Source: Cladophialophora immunda
Lineage: Eukaryota; Ascomycota; Eurotiomycetes; Chaetothyriales; Herpotrichiellaceae
DNA: 64,000 bases
Assembly (NCBI RefSeq): GCF_000835495.1
Contig: NW_015622542.1
Location: forward strand, 2,564,485-2,628,484
Reading direction: 5' to 3'
The position numbers were made by a program, and so were the translations under genes. Each line of letters opens with the position of its first letter. Within the stretch, counting starts at the first letter, position 1. The notes beneath the pieces are model-generated. The model was not told the origin of the DNA, ran no database searches, and worked only from the letters and a program-made list of their open reading frames with translations. Positions 1-11,600 of this stretch are shown here, in pieces.

Positions 1-2458
1 TTGCCCCTGCCCACTGCTCGCAGTGTTTCCGCTGCTGGATTGGTTCGGAGGCGAAGTGTAAGATGTATGTGACGAGTTTGGATTCGACAGGGTCGAAGGC
101 GTTGGGTGATTAGAGTGCGACCGTGAGCCAGTTCCGTCGTGATGCGAAGTGTCTGGTGAAGTGTCTGTTCCAACAGACTGGATTGGAAAGCCATAGCCAT
201 TCTCCAACCCATCGCTTGTAGATGGGATCGTCTGGGCCATCTGTGCGCTGGTGCCCAACCCCTCCGCCGCATACAAACTTGGATAGCTGCTACTGGCGGC
301 AGGGGCATTGCCATCCGCGGGCCAGGGGGGAATTATGCCCTTGGTATTGGTCCCTTGGACGGCGCCGATTGTTTCCCGACCTTGAGTCTCTCTGATTTCA
401 AAGAGTGGAGAACATTTCAAAGCATCTGTGTTAGCAGGACTTTCACCCTATATTCAAGTCAGCGCTTTTACCACCTTACCAAGAAACATGGGCAGACTGA
501 CTGGTGGACGGTGCCCGAATTTCCATCGTGAATAACTGGTTGGAATATCCAAGCCGCTACCTTCGAGGTCAACATCTAGCTGTACCAAGAATGACTCTGT
601 GAGCGGATTCTTGGTTTTCAGGACTTGCATCGCAGCAAGTAGGAAATGCAGGGAGGATTTGACCGCAGCATCTTCTCGTCTCGATTTGAGATATTGCACG
701 AACACTCGTGAAGCCACATAGAGACAGAATGCCAGGAAAGGATTCATCTGAACAAAGTTAGCAGTTAAGCACCGTCGAGAAGCTCTCTAACGTACCATCG
801 ACATGTCCATATGGCTGATCATTTTCATAATGTTGGTGATTTGGTCCGCTGCAACAATACATCGACGTTTGGATTCAGCACTGATCTGAGCCGGAAGTCG
901 GTTTTTGTCGGCTTTGAATATGGCTGCTTGGTGCAGACATATTGTAGCTGTATGGATATTCATATTGAGAAACACAGTGTTCGGATCATTGAGACCTGCT
1001 GGGAGGCGGAGAGGCGGGGGTAGCGACAAAGATGTGTTGAGGAGGATATTGTCCAGAGATCGATGACGTTTCCAGAACGCGCCATTTAGGTCGTGATCAT
1101 TATCTTGTTCCGACGGTCGATGGAGATGGGTAAGGTTTCGCCCAAATATTGTCGACAAAAGGATGACCCCGCCGAATGAAGAGAGGGAAGATGCTCCATC
1201 GCCGTTCAAGATGTCGGATAATTGCAGTGTGGGCTCTGGTTGACACTTGTTAAAGGCTTCCTCGCTAGCGGGTAGATTTGTCAGGATCTGTGGAACATTC
1301 ATCAGTTTCCTGATATCAACGTGGTTGGTACACATACGTCTCTCTCGTCAATGACCATTGGCCATCCAGTCCCGATGCTGGCATATCGGTCCTGACAGTA
1401 TGCCATCCAGAATGTCCGCCGCCGTTCTTCGCGATCTGTCCAGTCTCGAGGAGGTGGTAATGTTTGTTTTACGTCAAGACCAACACGATCCTGTCGGTGT
1501 AGACCCATCATTTGAGCCAGTCTTGCAGCTCTTCCGATACTCATCCACGCTCTTGGGAAGTACATCACTCGAAACTCGTAACAGGCAAGCAACGTCCAGC
1601 ATTGCGAATGGGCGATCGTGATCATTCCTTCACCGTGTCCTCTCATTTCGTCCATCTCGGCGTACTTTCGAGCCCTCGCATAGAAGTGTTCGGTGTAAGC
1701 TGAATACTTGGAAGTAATGGCACATGCGTGGGTCCACATGGCATATCTTAGGCACACTGCTGGGCGCATATGAGGCGCGAGGTCCATTGAAGCCAGAAAC
1801 CGGCCTTTGTGAATCATGGGCAAGGAAGGATGGATTTTCTCGAAATATATCTCATTCCTGGAGCAGTCAGCAGCGGAAACTTTTGAGTCCGGAGTCGAGA
1901 TCAGCCATACATCTCATCTATCACCTCCCTCGCTGGCAATGCTTCTTCAAGACCGAGGCCTATCATCTCCCAGGAGAAATCGTCGTTGGAATTCATACCG
2001 AAATCCGGCATGCCGGTCAGAGTTGGGTCGGTAAACCTGTTGTCTGCCATCATTCCGGACATGGAAGTATCCAGAGCATCGGGGACATCCAGAGCCGGCA
2101 TAGGCGCAAATGAATCCACTGCCTCTGTGGGTTGAGCCGTACGGGTAGTGAGCTCGCTTGTCGCATCTCTTGTCTCCAGCAAGTTTTCAACCTGCTTGAG
2201 TCGTGCCTCTAAAAGCTTGACATATCCTCTCTTGGGACCGCTCTTCTTCCGCTCTTCAGAGTATTCACAATGGTGATTTAGACGCGAACACGTCCCGCAG
2301 CTGGGTTTGTTCGAATCACATTTTAATTTTCTTTTGCGGCACAATATGCAGGCAATCCTCTTCGGTCGAGGAATGCTATCATTCGCTGCTCCTGTCGACT
2401 GTTCGCTCTCTCCATTTGTACCACCCATGTCTGGGTCTTCGATATTGCCAGACGCCAT
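1..2458 (-). CDS. Zn(II)2Cys6 transcription factor (3' end cut by window edge)
   Basis: Fungal zinc-cluster regulator acting on DNA in the nucleus; target genes unknown. Exons read by eye are 2458-1911, 1857-1338, 1287-796, 747-480 and 425-1. All junctions are in frame, and the last exon stays open to base 1, giving 751 residues so far. Residues 37-64 form the exact C-x2-C-x6-C-x6-C-x2-C-x6-C cluster. A basic linker (KSGPKRGYVK) and a short leucine-rich coil (LLEARLKQVENLL) follow. The middle homology (fungal_trans) region starts in exon 2 near EIYFEKIHPSLPMIH and includes the typical RRRTFWMAYCQDRYAS stretch. The tail is Ser/Thr/Pro-rich and probably disordered. The start is the first ATG in the frame; the ORF extends six codons upstream only through a TTG. 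An aldo-keto reductase lies upstream on the same strand, but nothing shows that it is the target. Confidence 0.9.
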
Positions 2459-3473
2459 CCCTAGCTGCGAAAACAAGCTTGCGCACTGGATTTTGAAGAG
2501 GAGACGCGCGATCTCGTTCAGTGATCAACTGGTACTGACCCCGCGGGCGAGGGCATACCCGTCCACAAACGTGCGGAGGGAGAAACAGAGGTACGGTGGA
2601 TTATATTCCGCCACGAGTCGTTCAGGCGTGGGGAGTGGGAAACAGGCAATCGAAGGACGTTGAACCGACGGGAACAAGATTCACAAGACAGTGGCAACAG
2701 TTGAGAGGGAGAAAGTCAGGGTGTCTGACCGCATACAGAATGGGAAGTAATGATCAGGTCAAAAGTGCCAATCCCAATTTGTCAGAAAGCGAAATGCCAG
2801 CGAGTTGGATGTCGTCTCTCTCTGGGGTGAAGGCTTGGTAGGGCGAGACCATCCAGGCAGAACTGTTTCTTCGAGGCCCACGGGGCGTGGCTTGAGGGTT
2901 TAACGAGATACGACAGTAATACGGGCCGTCGAAGCAAGGGGTGCCCGCACGTATTACTGGCAGTAAGATTACTGTTTGTAGTTTGGTGAGCTGATTACCT
3001 AAGGTGATCTAACGAGTTTATTGCCAAAAGCGTCAATCAGGTTTAGGCGCTGATTCCCCGCGTCACAGACCTACCCAGGCACAGGACGAGTTACGTCCGT
3101 ACTACTCTAGACGAATCGCAACCAACCATATAAAGAGAGTTGCCGGAGCACCGAGCTCCGATGAAATCTTGATAAATAATGCAGCAAGCCGAAAATGCAC
3201 GCCTGTACCAGAATGGCAAAGAAAGCCATCTCCAGAGGGTAATGTGAGCCTGGCTGCGCAGAGAATCTCTTGCCGCAGGAAGGATGAGGGTCTCTCCTTC
3301 TCTATACCTGATTCTATGATTCACGATATATTGTGCGACATTTCTCTCTTTCAGCCAAAACCCCGTACTCAAATCATCGCTTGTTACTTTCCCAACGCCG
3401 CAGAAGGTGTCTTCCGCAGAACATCGGCCACCATGCTTCGTTGCTATCTCCAAGGTTGCCAGCGGTGACACAG
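2459..3473. other. intergenic: regulator promoter and reductase 3' end
   Basis: About 1 kb between two minus-strand genes. Short ORFs occur on both strands but lack family features and splice logic. I see no RNA gene or repeat. It should hold the promoter and leader of the zinc-cluster regulator and the 3' UTR of the reductase. Confidence 0.5.
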
Positions 3474-4681
3474 CTAATGGGAAGGAACGTCACCACCATC
3501 TCCCTCCTCGTTGAAGAAGACTTTGATGGGCAACCAAGAATCACCGCACACCTTGAAGCGGCTCTTGATATTGCTAAGCGCATCCATCTCCTCTTGTGTC
3601 AGTTCCCAACCGTCCAGTTGGAAGTTTGCCTCAATTCGCGACTTGGTGACAGATTTCGGGATGACGCTGGTACCTCTCTGTTTCGAAAGTAATATGTCAG
3701 TACGTCGAAACAGCCTATCTTGGAATGACGATGGGAGATCATCATGGACATGTTTTAACCGAGTCCTACGTACCTGAAGTCCCCACATCAACAGCACCTG
3801 CTGAGGAGTCTTGCCGTGTGCGTCCGCAATCTTTTGGAGAGTCTGGTCGTGGGCCAGAGGTGAGTCCGTCGAGCCCAAGCAGGAGTACGCTGTGCAGTGG
3901 ATTCCCTTCTCTTTGCAGTATGCCAAAGTCTTTGGTGAAGGCATGTTAGGGTGAAGTTCAATCTGATTCACAGCCGGTACAATCTTCGTTGAGGGCGCAT
4001 TCAGAAGCTTCTCGAGGTTGGAAATCACAAAGTTGGACACGCCGATATTTCGAACTTTGCCGGTGCCGACGAGCTTCTGCATCTCACGCCTGTGCGAGGA
4101 AATTAGCAACGGACAACTCAGGTGAGAAAACGACCCAGTTGCTTACCAGGTATCGATGAAGTTCCAGTCGTCATAGTGTTTCTTCAAATCCTCAGGAACC
4201 GACGAGCTGGGCCAGTGCATGAGGTAGAGATCGACATAGTCCGTCTTCAGGTCTCTCAAGGAGGATTCGATGCCTTCGTTGACACGCTTGTGCCAGGGAT
4301 TGTCGAGCTTAGTGGTGATCCAGATCTCTTCGCGGGGAACGCCCGAGTCGATGATTCCCTGGCCAACCTCTGCTTCATTGCCGTATGCAAGAGCGCTGAA
4401 ACGAGTCAGGATCTTACACTGCCCGCGATCAAGCGGAGAAGGGTCCTTACGTATCGATGTGACGGTAGCCGATTTGCAGAGCGTTCTTGACTGCCTCGCG
4501 GACTTCGTTGGGTTTGGATTGCCAGGTACCAAGCCCAACACCGGGCATCTTAGCACCAGTGTTCAAAGTGAACACGGTCCTGAAAGGCGGGTGTCAGCAG
4601 CCGCCACTTTCCAACGGTATGCATAGGTGACGGGAGGCAGCTTTCTCACTTTGTGCCCTTTCCTGATTGTGAAGTCGCCAT
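3474..4681 (-). CDS. aldo-keto reductase
   Basis: NAD(P)H-dependent aldo-keto reductase, 309 residues, the usual size of this TIM-barrel family. Exons are 4681-4650, 4579-4451, 4395-4147, 4089-3774 and 3677-3474. The first exon has only 32 bases, and every junction keeps frame. The catalytic tetrad is complete: Asp53 (YRHIDTALAYGNE), Tyr58, Lys83 (WITTKL) and His114 (YLMHWP). The cofactor-binding segment [13 protein letters not shown] near the C-terminus suggests a preference for NADPH, as in many relatives. The family reduces aldehydes, ketones or sugars (glycerol, xylose or galacturonate reductase-like members); the substrate cannot be named from sequence. The gene is divergent from the Fyv6-type gene. 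It is expected to be cytosolic, with no signal peptide. Confidence 0.93.
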
Positions 4682-5676
4682 CGTGCGGAGTAATCGAGGG
4701 TTCAACAATGTAGGTTTTGAGAAGTGGTTTGACGCAAATTGGAAGCTTGCGACAAGAGAAGGAACCCTGGATCCTTTAAAGGGAGAAGCAGAGAGGCGAA
4801 ACAATGACATGCGACTCGGAGGCAGAAAACCAAAAATTTCCTTTGCGGATCACTTGGATGATATATAGTTGGAGTTATATCCCGGTGGGCATGTTCACAT
4901 TGGGGTCCCTGTTCTCAGGCACTTCAAAGATTTGGAGGTGGGGCAGTGACTTTCGCAATGCAACAACAGCTACGCAATAACCAGGTCCACGAGGGGCACG
5001 GATCAATCAAGCGCGCCCGTTCCAATCGTCGCAGCTATTCACCCGAGGCGTTATTGGCGGGTAATGGGGCCTGGCCACCCTGCGCAGGTGAGTTGGGGGA
5101 CTGGGAATATTCTAGATCAAATTGTTTGCCGTGATTTAGGCTGAAATGATCGACTGGGTCAAAGGAAGGGATAAATATCGAGAGGATAATTCATGCCCAC
5201 ATGCGTCCGAGTCTCGTGGCATATCTCTTCCAGGCACGGAAGAGGAGTCTCCACTACCAGGGTTGAGGCTCGGAAAGAAGAGCAAGGGCACTTTTGCGAC
5301 GGTAGAGCCAAACGAAAGAAACGGTGTCAGATCTTCAGATCGAAGGCCATGTCCGCTGCCGCGCCCAGGCGAGGGGAGAGAAAAGGAGATGTGAGTGTGA
5401 ACCAAAGCCAGTGTTCGAGCGAAACTCGTGGGGTGGGCTTCCTCCACAACTTGGGATCTAAGGAACGAACCAAGTGAGTTAGTAAATAACCGCTGCCGGA
5501 CCCTTTGGCCATTGTCCATTTGACCTTCTACATGACGGAGGGAGCCCGCATAATTTCACTTGGCCGTGACCATTGCCACAACCGCGCCCTTGGCCTCGAC
5601 GAATTAGCCCGATGAAGAATTTATCCTGATCAGCACCGGCAGCTCACCACGCCGCTCGTGATATATATCCGTGACC
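4682..5676. other. divergent intergenic region
   Basis: Spacer of about 1 kb between the reductase (minus) and the Fyv6-type gene (plus), so it should contain both promoters. AT-rich TATA-like runs occur near 4858-4867 and 5660-5668. The second lies within 20 bases of the start codon, too close to be a normal TATA box. No credible gene is present. Confidence 0.45.
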
Positions 5677-6420
5677 ATGTCCCGATTCGTATCAGCTGGG
5701 ACCGATGCCGACGCACCTGACGATGCCTGGGTGAAGGCGCAGCAACAGGTCGAGTCTACGAGGAAGCCCAAGACGGTGGAAGGAGGAACGCAGGAAGCGG
5801 GCAAGAGTCTTTATGAGGTACTGCAGGCGAACAAGGGTGAGACATAGGAGCCAGGGCTCTCTGGGACAGCAGCCGATTATTGCTGACACGGCTCTGCTTC
5901 GTTGCACCCAGCTGCTAAACAGGAGGCTTTTGAGGAGTCCATCCGGCTCAAAAACCAATTCCGTGCCCTTGACGATGACGAAGTGGAGTTTCTCGACTCT
6001 GTGCTCGAATCAAGTCGGGCAAAGGAGAACGCCGTCAAGCAAGAGACCGCCGAACAACTTGAGGCCTTCCGCAAACAACGCGCCGCCGCGGAACAGGCGG
6101 GAATGGGGAGTAACGACGCCGGGAAAGCTGGCGATGCTGCGGACAAAGATTCATGGGCTATTAAAAAGAAGAAAAGACGTCGAGAAAAGGAGAGCGAGTC
6201 CGAGGCTGATCCCAAGCTGAGAAAGTTGTCAACTGCTGATACTGCTGCTCTTGCTGCCGGCGCTGCGGTTGACGACGAACATAACGAGTCTGCAGAACGC
6301 GCTGCGCCGGATAAAAAGCCTGGCATTAGTGACCAGATTGAACCTCCTACCACAGCTACGCCGCCCCAACCAGCGGCTGGACTTGGTCTGGTTGACTACA
6401 GCTCTGACGAAGATGAGTAA
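5677..6420 (+). CDS. Fyv6 / FAM192A (PIP30) N-terminal domain protein
   Basis: Small nuclear protein of 222 residues. Exons are 5677-5836 and 5912-6420; the intron has a GTGAGA donor and a CAG acceptor. Residues about 15-105 carry the Fyv6/FAM192A domain, with the hallmark LYEVLQANKAAKQEAFEE followed by LDDDEVEFLDSVLE. After that come a basic KKKKRRREKE segment, likely a nuclear localisation signal, and an acidic C-terminus (GLVDYSSDEDE). Yeast Fyv6 acts in the spliceosome around the second catalytic step. The animal relative PIP30 binds the proteasome activator PA28-gamma, for which I see no partner here. A splicing role is therefore the better inference. The SMN orthologue, another RNP factor, lies two genes downstream on the same strand. 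Confidence 0.85.
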
Positions 6421-8668
6421 GTCCGGCGGAGCAGCCAGTTGACCACGATGTGGGCAGGACTCCCTTTTTCGACAGCTGTGTGATCTGAACAAATCCCTCC
6501 TGGTCGGCTCGACGCCCACCTGCGTCAGTCTGCGCAGATTTCCATGTTTCTCTCAGAGCTGGAAAGATTGGACCAAAGATTGGACCGAGAATCTTGGCTT
6601 GTTTTGACTGGGAACGAAGGAAATACTCGTAGTTGGTCGGCCTCTCCCGCCAATTATGCAGACTGTTTGGCCTCCAGCGCGTTTTTGGATGTGTCGCGAC
6701 AACAGCTTCCCACCAAACGCAATGGTGATCGCGCCCACCTAAAGTGGGATGGTGGCAGCTCTCTGTCCGCCTGTGAAATATCGCCGAGTGGCTGCAGCGG
6801 CGAGAACGGGGCGTCCCTGTCCTGCCGAAGAACTGCGTTGGCTTTGCAGTTTGCCCTGCATCGCGTCTGCCCATTCAAACCATCTGCGTACCATCACTCA
6901 TCGACCTGCCGAGTTCGGGCTTCTTTGCTACACCGGTTGCGGCTCTACAGTGGTCAATCAAGCTACAACTGCACGAATGCGACCCTCCCAGAAGAAGGAT
7001 TACGAGTAATATAAAGGGGTCTTCTACCCTGCCCTTGCAATGAGATTGACACCCCTATCCGGCAACTATACGACCTCAACTCGGCCCCCTACGGGTATTG
7101 GCAGCTCGGATCACATCGGGGGCACATTTCAACGGCACGAATGGGTGGGTCGATTGCCTTTCTCACTGAACAAGGGGCCAATTGCGCGCGTCCAGCACCC
7201 ATCCCAGTTATCAGGGATGGCTCCCACACCATCACTGCTGGGTGGTGTCAGGCGTTTGGTCCACAGCCCATCAACACACCATCCACAGACCACCCACGCC
7301 CGGTCTCGCTGGAATGCTGCTAATTTTGCTGGTCTCGCGCATTCCAACCCATCACCAGCAAGCTTGCCATCTCCTCCTCTCCTATTTGTCTGGTGGTTGC
7401 TCTGTAGTTGTAGCGGTGAGCGATTCGTTGCCACATCGATGGCTTGCCTGCATAGCCACCGAGACTTGTCAGGCGCGTCATTCGTTGCTCGGCCTGCAGG
7501 TCAACACCGCCAGATTCTCCAAGATGCAATTGATGCATTGAATGGAGTCGTTTGGGCATTGATGAAAATTTCCAACGGGAGTGGGAATTCTGGTCGGCTC
7601 GGGTGAGGGTATATGAAGTGACCTCATTTCTCCTTTTCGTCCCCCCCCGTTTGTGTATCGATAGGGAGGGTGATAACTAGCAGATAGGCCTGGGGTGTGG
7701 TTTTGGCTCCCCCCTTGACTGTTTCTAGCCAGGCGAGTCGCTGAGTTGCTGGGATCTGCGCAGCGTGACTGCAAGGGGGCACTGTGGCACACCCGCTGCC
7801 ATTTGCCCGCTCGTCTTCGCTGTTGCCCCATTGGCACTGGGTTTGGTCTTGCACACCAATGAGCAAGTCAAACACCTTGTGACCTCCTGACGCTGCACAT
7901 CCCAGCTCAACCACCGCTCTCTGTTCTTCTGTCGCTCAATACCAGAGGCTTTGTAGACGTAGCCTCACTCTCTTCTCTGCTTTTCCATCCCCTTGCTTCG
8001 CGTCGCCGCTGCCGCATCAAATGCTCTCCCAATTTAATCAGTCCGATCGTCTTGCCCAGCTACAGCAACAGCTACAGCATGGCGGCTCTGGTCGCCGCGT
8101 CGCCCGCCGGCAGAGAAAACGCGTTATCTCGACCAAGGATCCCGGGATGGTGGAAGATGGCAAAGGCTGACCCTGGGTCACTATACTCTTACGAGATGGG
8201 GGAGGTTGGGTGTATTTCTCCAACATTTCGGATTGCCGATTGGCGCCATCGCATGCACACCGCCATGCTTGAAGACTACAAGCCAGTACAACGGGTATGC
8301 AGAACACTACTCCATCCTAACGCGAATCCGTCGACTGCCTGCCCCTACTTCCTCTTTCTAAGCTTGCGATCCCGCCTTCTCTCCTCCTTTCTCCCCTCTC
8401 ACACTGGGATCATGTCTGACACGGACAGTAGTATTCCGCCCCAAACTACAATGTCTACCTAAGAGCGGCTGCGCTGGTCGCAGCCTTACTGCAGGAAATA
8501 GCAGATCGTCCCCAGCCTTATGGAAACTGCTCCTCATTGCCCACCAGCGAAGGCTTGTTACCATTACAAGACTGGCAAGAGCCAGCGGCATACGCTCAAG
8601 TATTCACCACACCGGACCAACCTCGATTCTTGGCCCGCGATAGAAAGTCTACAGCCCGAGTTGCGACA
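6421..8668. other. long intergenic region before the giant gene
   Basis: About 2.25 kb with only short overlapping ORFs of poor codon character. A pyrimidine-rich tract lies near 8345-8400, typical of fungal promoters and leaders. A long, possibly spliced 5' leader of the downstream gene would explain the length, but I could not fix splice sites. No tRNA or repeat was recognised. Confidence 0.4.
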
Positions 8669-11600
8669 ATGGACGCAAGTATAGACTTTGGAGGCACGTA
8701 CGGCGTACAGACTAGAGCCAAGAAGAAGAAAGCCGCGAAAGCTGCCAGTCAGGCAAAATGGCTCGATTCAGACAACGAAGGAAATGGTAACGCTGCCGGT
8801 GAGGGTGAAGATGGTGCTGCCGGAGGTGGAGATCAAGGTGGAAGTGCCGGTGGCAATGGCGGCGGTGATGACAACAACAATGGGGGAGGGGGCGATGAGG
8901 ACGACTGGGATTTTGGTGGCAGCAAGAAGAACAAGAAGAAGAACAAGAAGAAGCAAGAGGAGGAAGAAAGGAAAAAACAGGAAGAGGAGGAACAAAAGAA
9001 AAAAGAGGAGGAGGAAGCGGCGAATCCACTGAGTTGGGCCGACGATGCGAACAACGCCGCCGCGGAGGACGACTGGACCACCGGTTTCACGAAAAAGGAT
9101 AAAAAGAATAAAAAGAACAAAAAGGTACTTTCATCTATCAAGCTCGTCCTAAAGATACTGACTTCAGTAGGGGCTCGACGACCCTCCCCCCTCTGCTCCA
9201 GAACCTCCTTCGGGAATGGCCTTCCAAGACATCAGTCTGGATGACACTGCCCCGAAGCTTGAGTTTAGCTTTGGTGGTACAGACAGCAAGAAGGATACGG
9301 GAAGCTTTGGTGCTTGGGGTAAAACATGGGACTTCGGATCCCTCGACACTGGAACGGGAAAAGCCGACGACAAGGCTTCTAAAAAGGATAACGACAAAAA
9401 GGACGACTCGGCCAGCTTTGGGGACACCAACCCTTGGTCTTTTGGCAACAAGTCAAAAAAGAAGACAACTACCTCCTACGGCTTCGATTTCGGTGACTTG
9501 GATTCCGGCGACAAAGGATTTTCTCTCGACGGAGACGTTGGCGAAAGCAAGCCCACTGATGATGCTTGGGGATTTTCCACCGTCAATAAGAAGGACAAGA
9601 AGAAAAAAGACAATGGACTGGGCGACACCACTGTGGTTGACCCAGGTTCGAAAGATGATGATCTTCTCGGAACTTGGGCGACCACAACTTCGAAGAAAGA
9701 TAAGAAAAAGAAAGGGTTCTTTGATGAAGATCCTGTCCCTCCCCCTCCACCACCCGCCCCGGTAGAACCAGAGCCTGCGGCCGCAGAGGATGAATGGTCA
9801 GCTTTCACAACGAAGAAAGACAAGAAGAAAGGGAAAAAGGGGGTCATCGAGGAACCTCTCGCTGATGCAAAAGACCCTGCTGCTGACGTCGGGGCTGTGG
9901 ACAATGCCTTCGAATGGGGCTTTGGGACAGGCAAAAAGGACAAGAAGGCGAAAAAGAGCGCATTCAGCGACTTCAATGACAATGACGATCTTCTAGCCGT
10001 TCCTGCCCCTGCCGCTGAGCTAAACATTACGGCTGATGACGGGGACGACTGGATGTCTGGAGCATGGGGGAAAAAGAAGGACAAGAAAGGGAAGAAGGCA
10101 GGGATCGAAGATTTATCTGCTTCCGTCGACTTAAACAATACCGCTGATGGTAAGACGTCAACGAGTGATGCTCTGGCCGCAGATGAGCCCGTCACAGTAA
10201 AGGGCAAAAAGGACAAAAAGAGCAAGAAAGGGACGATCGCTGAAGAAGAGGAGCCGCTACCGCCGCCACCACCCCCAGTAGTCGAGCCACCTGCTGAATC
10301 AGACGACCTTTGGTCCTCATTTGGCAAGAAAGATAAAAAGGGGAAGAAGGGCAAAGTCATAAGCCCTGAGCCCTCAATCCCAGATCCTATTGTTGAGGTC
10401 GAAACACAAGAGGAACCAGCTAAAGCAGAGTATGCTGACACTACCGGTTGGGCAAATCTTTCCGCCAAGGACCGAAAAAAGAAAGAAAAAGAGGCCAGGA
10501 AGAAGGGATTGCTTATCCCTGGCGACGAGCCTCCAGTGCCAGAACCTGCTCCGGAACCATTACCGGAACCGGAACCTGAGATAGAAGTCACCAAAGGAGA
10601 TGACTCTTGGGGATTTGGTGGTTGGGGAACATCCACCAAAGATAAGAAAAACAAAAAGAAGAGCTTCTTCGATTTGGATGATGAGCCTCCGCCGCCGCCG
10701 CCTCCGGAACCAGAGCCGATTTCGAAGGAGGAGCCCGATGTGTGGAGCTTTTCGAGCAAGGACAAGAAGAAAGGGAAGAAGAAGGGACTTCCAGACGTGG
10801 TTGAAGAGCCTCTAGCTCCCCCTCCAGCTCCAGAGCCAGAAGACAAGGAAGATGATACCTGGGGAGCGTTCACCTCTGCAAAGGACAAGAAAAAGAAGGA
10901 GAAAGAAGCGAAGAAAAGCGGATTTCTCGACGTGCTCGACGAGCCAGCTGTCTCTGTGTCTCAAGCTGAGCCTGAGATCAAGGACAGCGATGTCTGGGGT
11001 CAATGGGGCACTACTACGTCCAACGACAAGAAGAAAAAGCCCAAGGACACCAAGAAGAAAGGATGGCTCGATATGGACGAGGAACCTGCTGCACCCCCGC
11101 CTGAGCCGGAACCCGTGCCGGTGGCAAACGTGGTAGAAGAAGATAGTTTCTTCGGACTCACAGCTAAGGAGAGGAAGAAAAAGGAGAAGGAAGCCAAAAA
11201 GAAAGGAAGTGCAGCCGCAATCCCAGAGCCCGAGCCCGAGCCCGAGCCTATCGTCGAGCCAGAGCCGGTGGAAGAGAAGACCGACAGTGCCTGGGCTCCT
11301 TGGGGAACGGCAAAGGATAAGAAGAAGACCACCAAGAAGAAAGGAGTGATCACCGAAGTTCCAGAGCCTGAGCCCGAGCCGATTGTAGAGCCAGAACCCG
11401 TGGAGGAAAAGAACGACGATGCCTGGGGTTCTTGGGCGACCTCGACAAAGGACAAGAAGAAAGCAAGCAAGAAGAAAGGGCCTTCCGCCGAAATTTCACC
11501 CCCTGAGCCGGAGGTCATTGTAGAGCCAGAACCAGTGGAAGAAAAGCTCGATGATACCTGGGGCACCTGGGGCACCTCGACAAAAGACAAAAAGAAAGGC

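Noticed and set aside
9476..10888. 470-residue minus-strand Ser/Gly-rich ORF
   Set aside because: It is the antisense shadow of the repeat region in the giant plus-strand gene.
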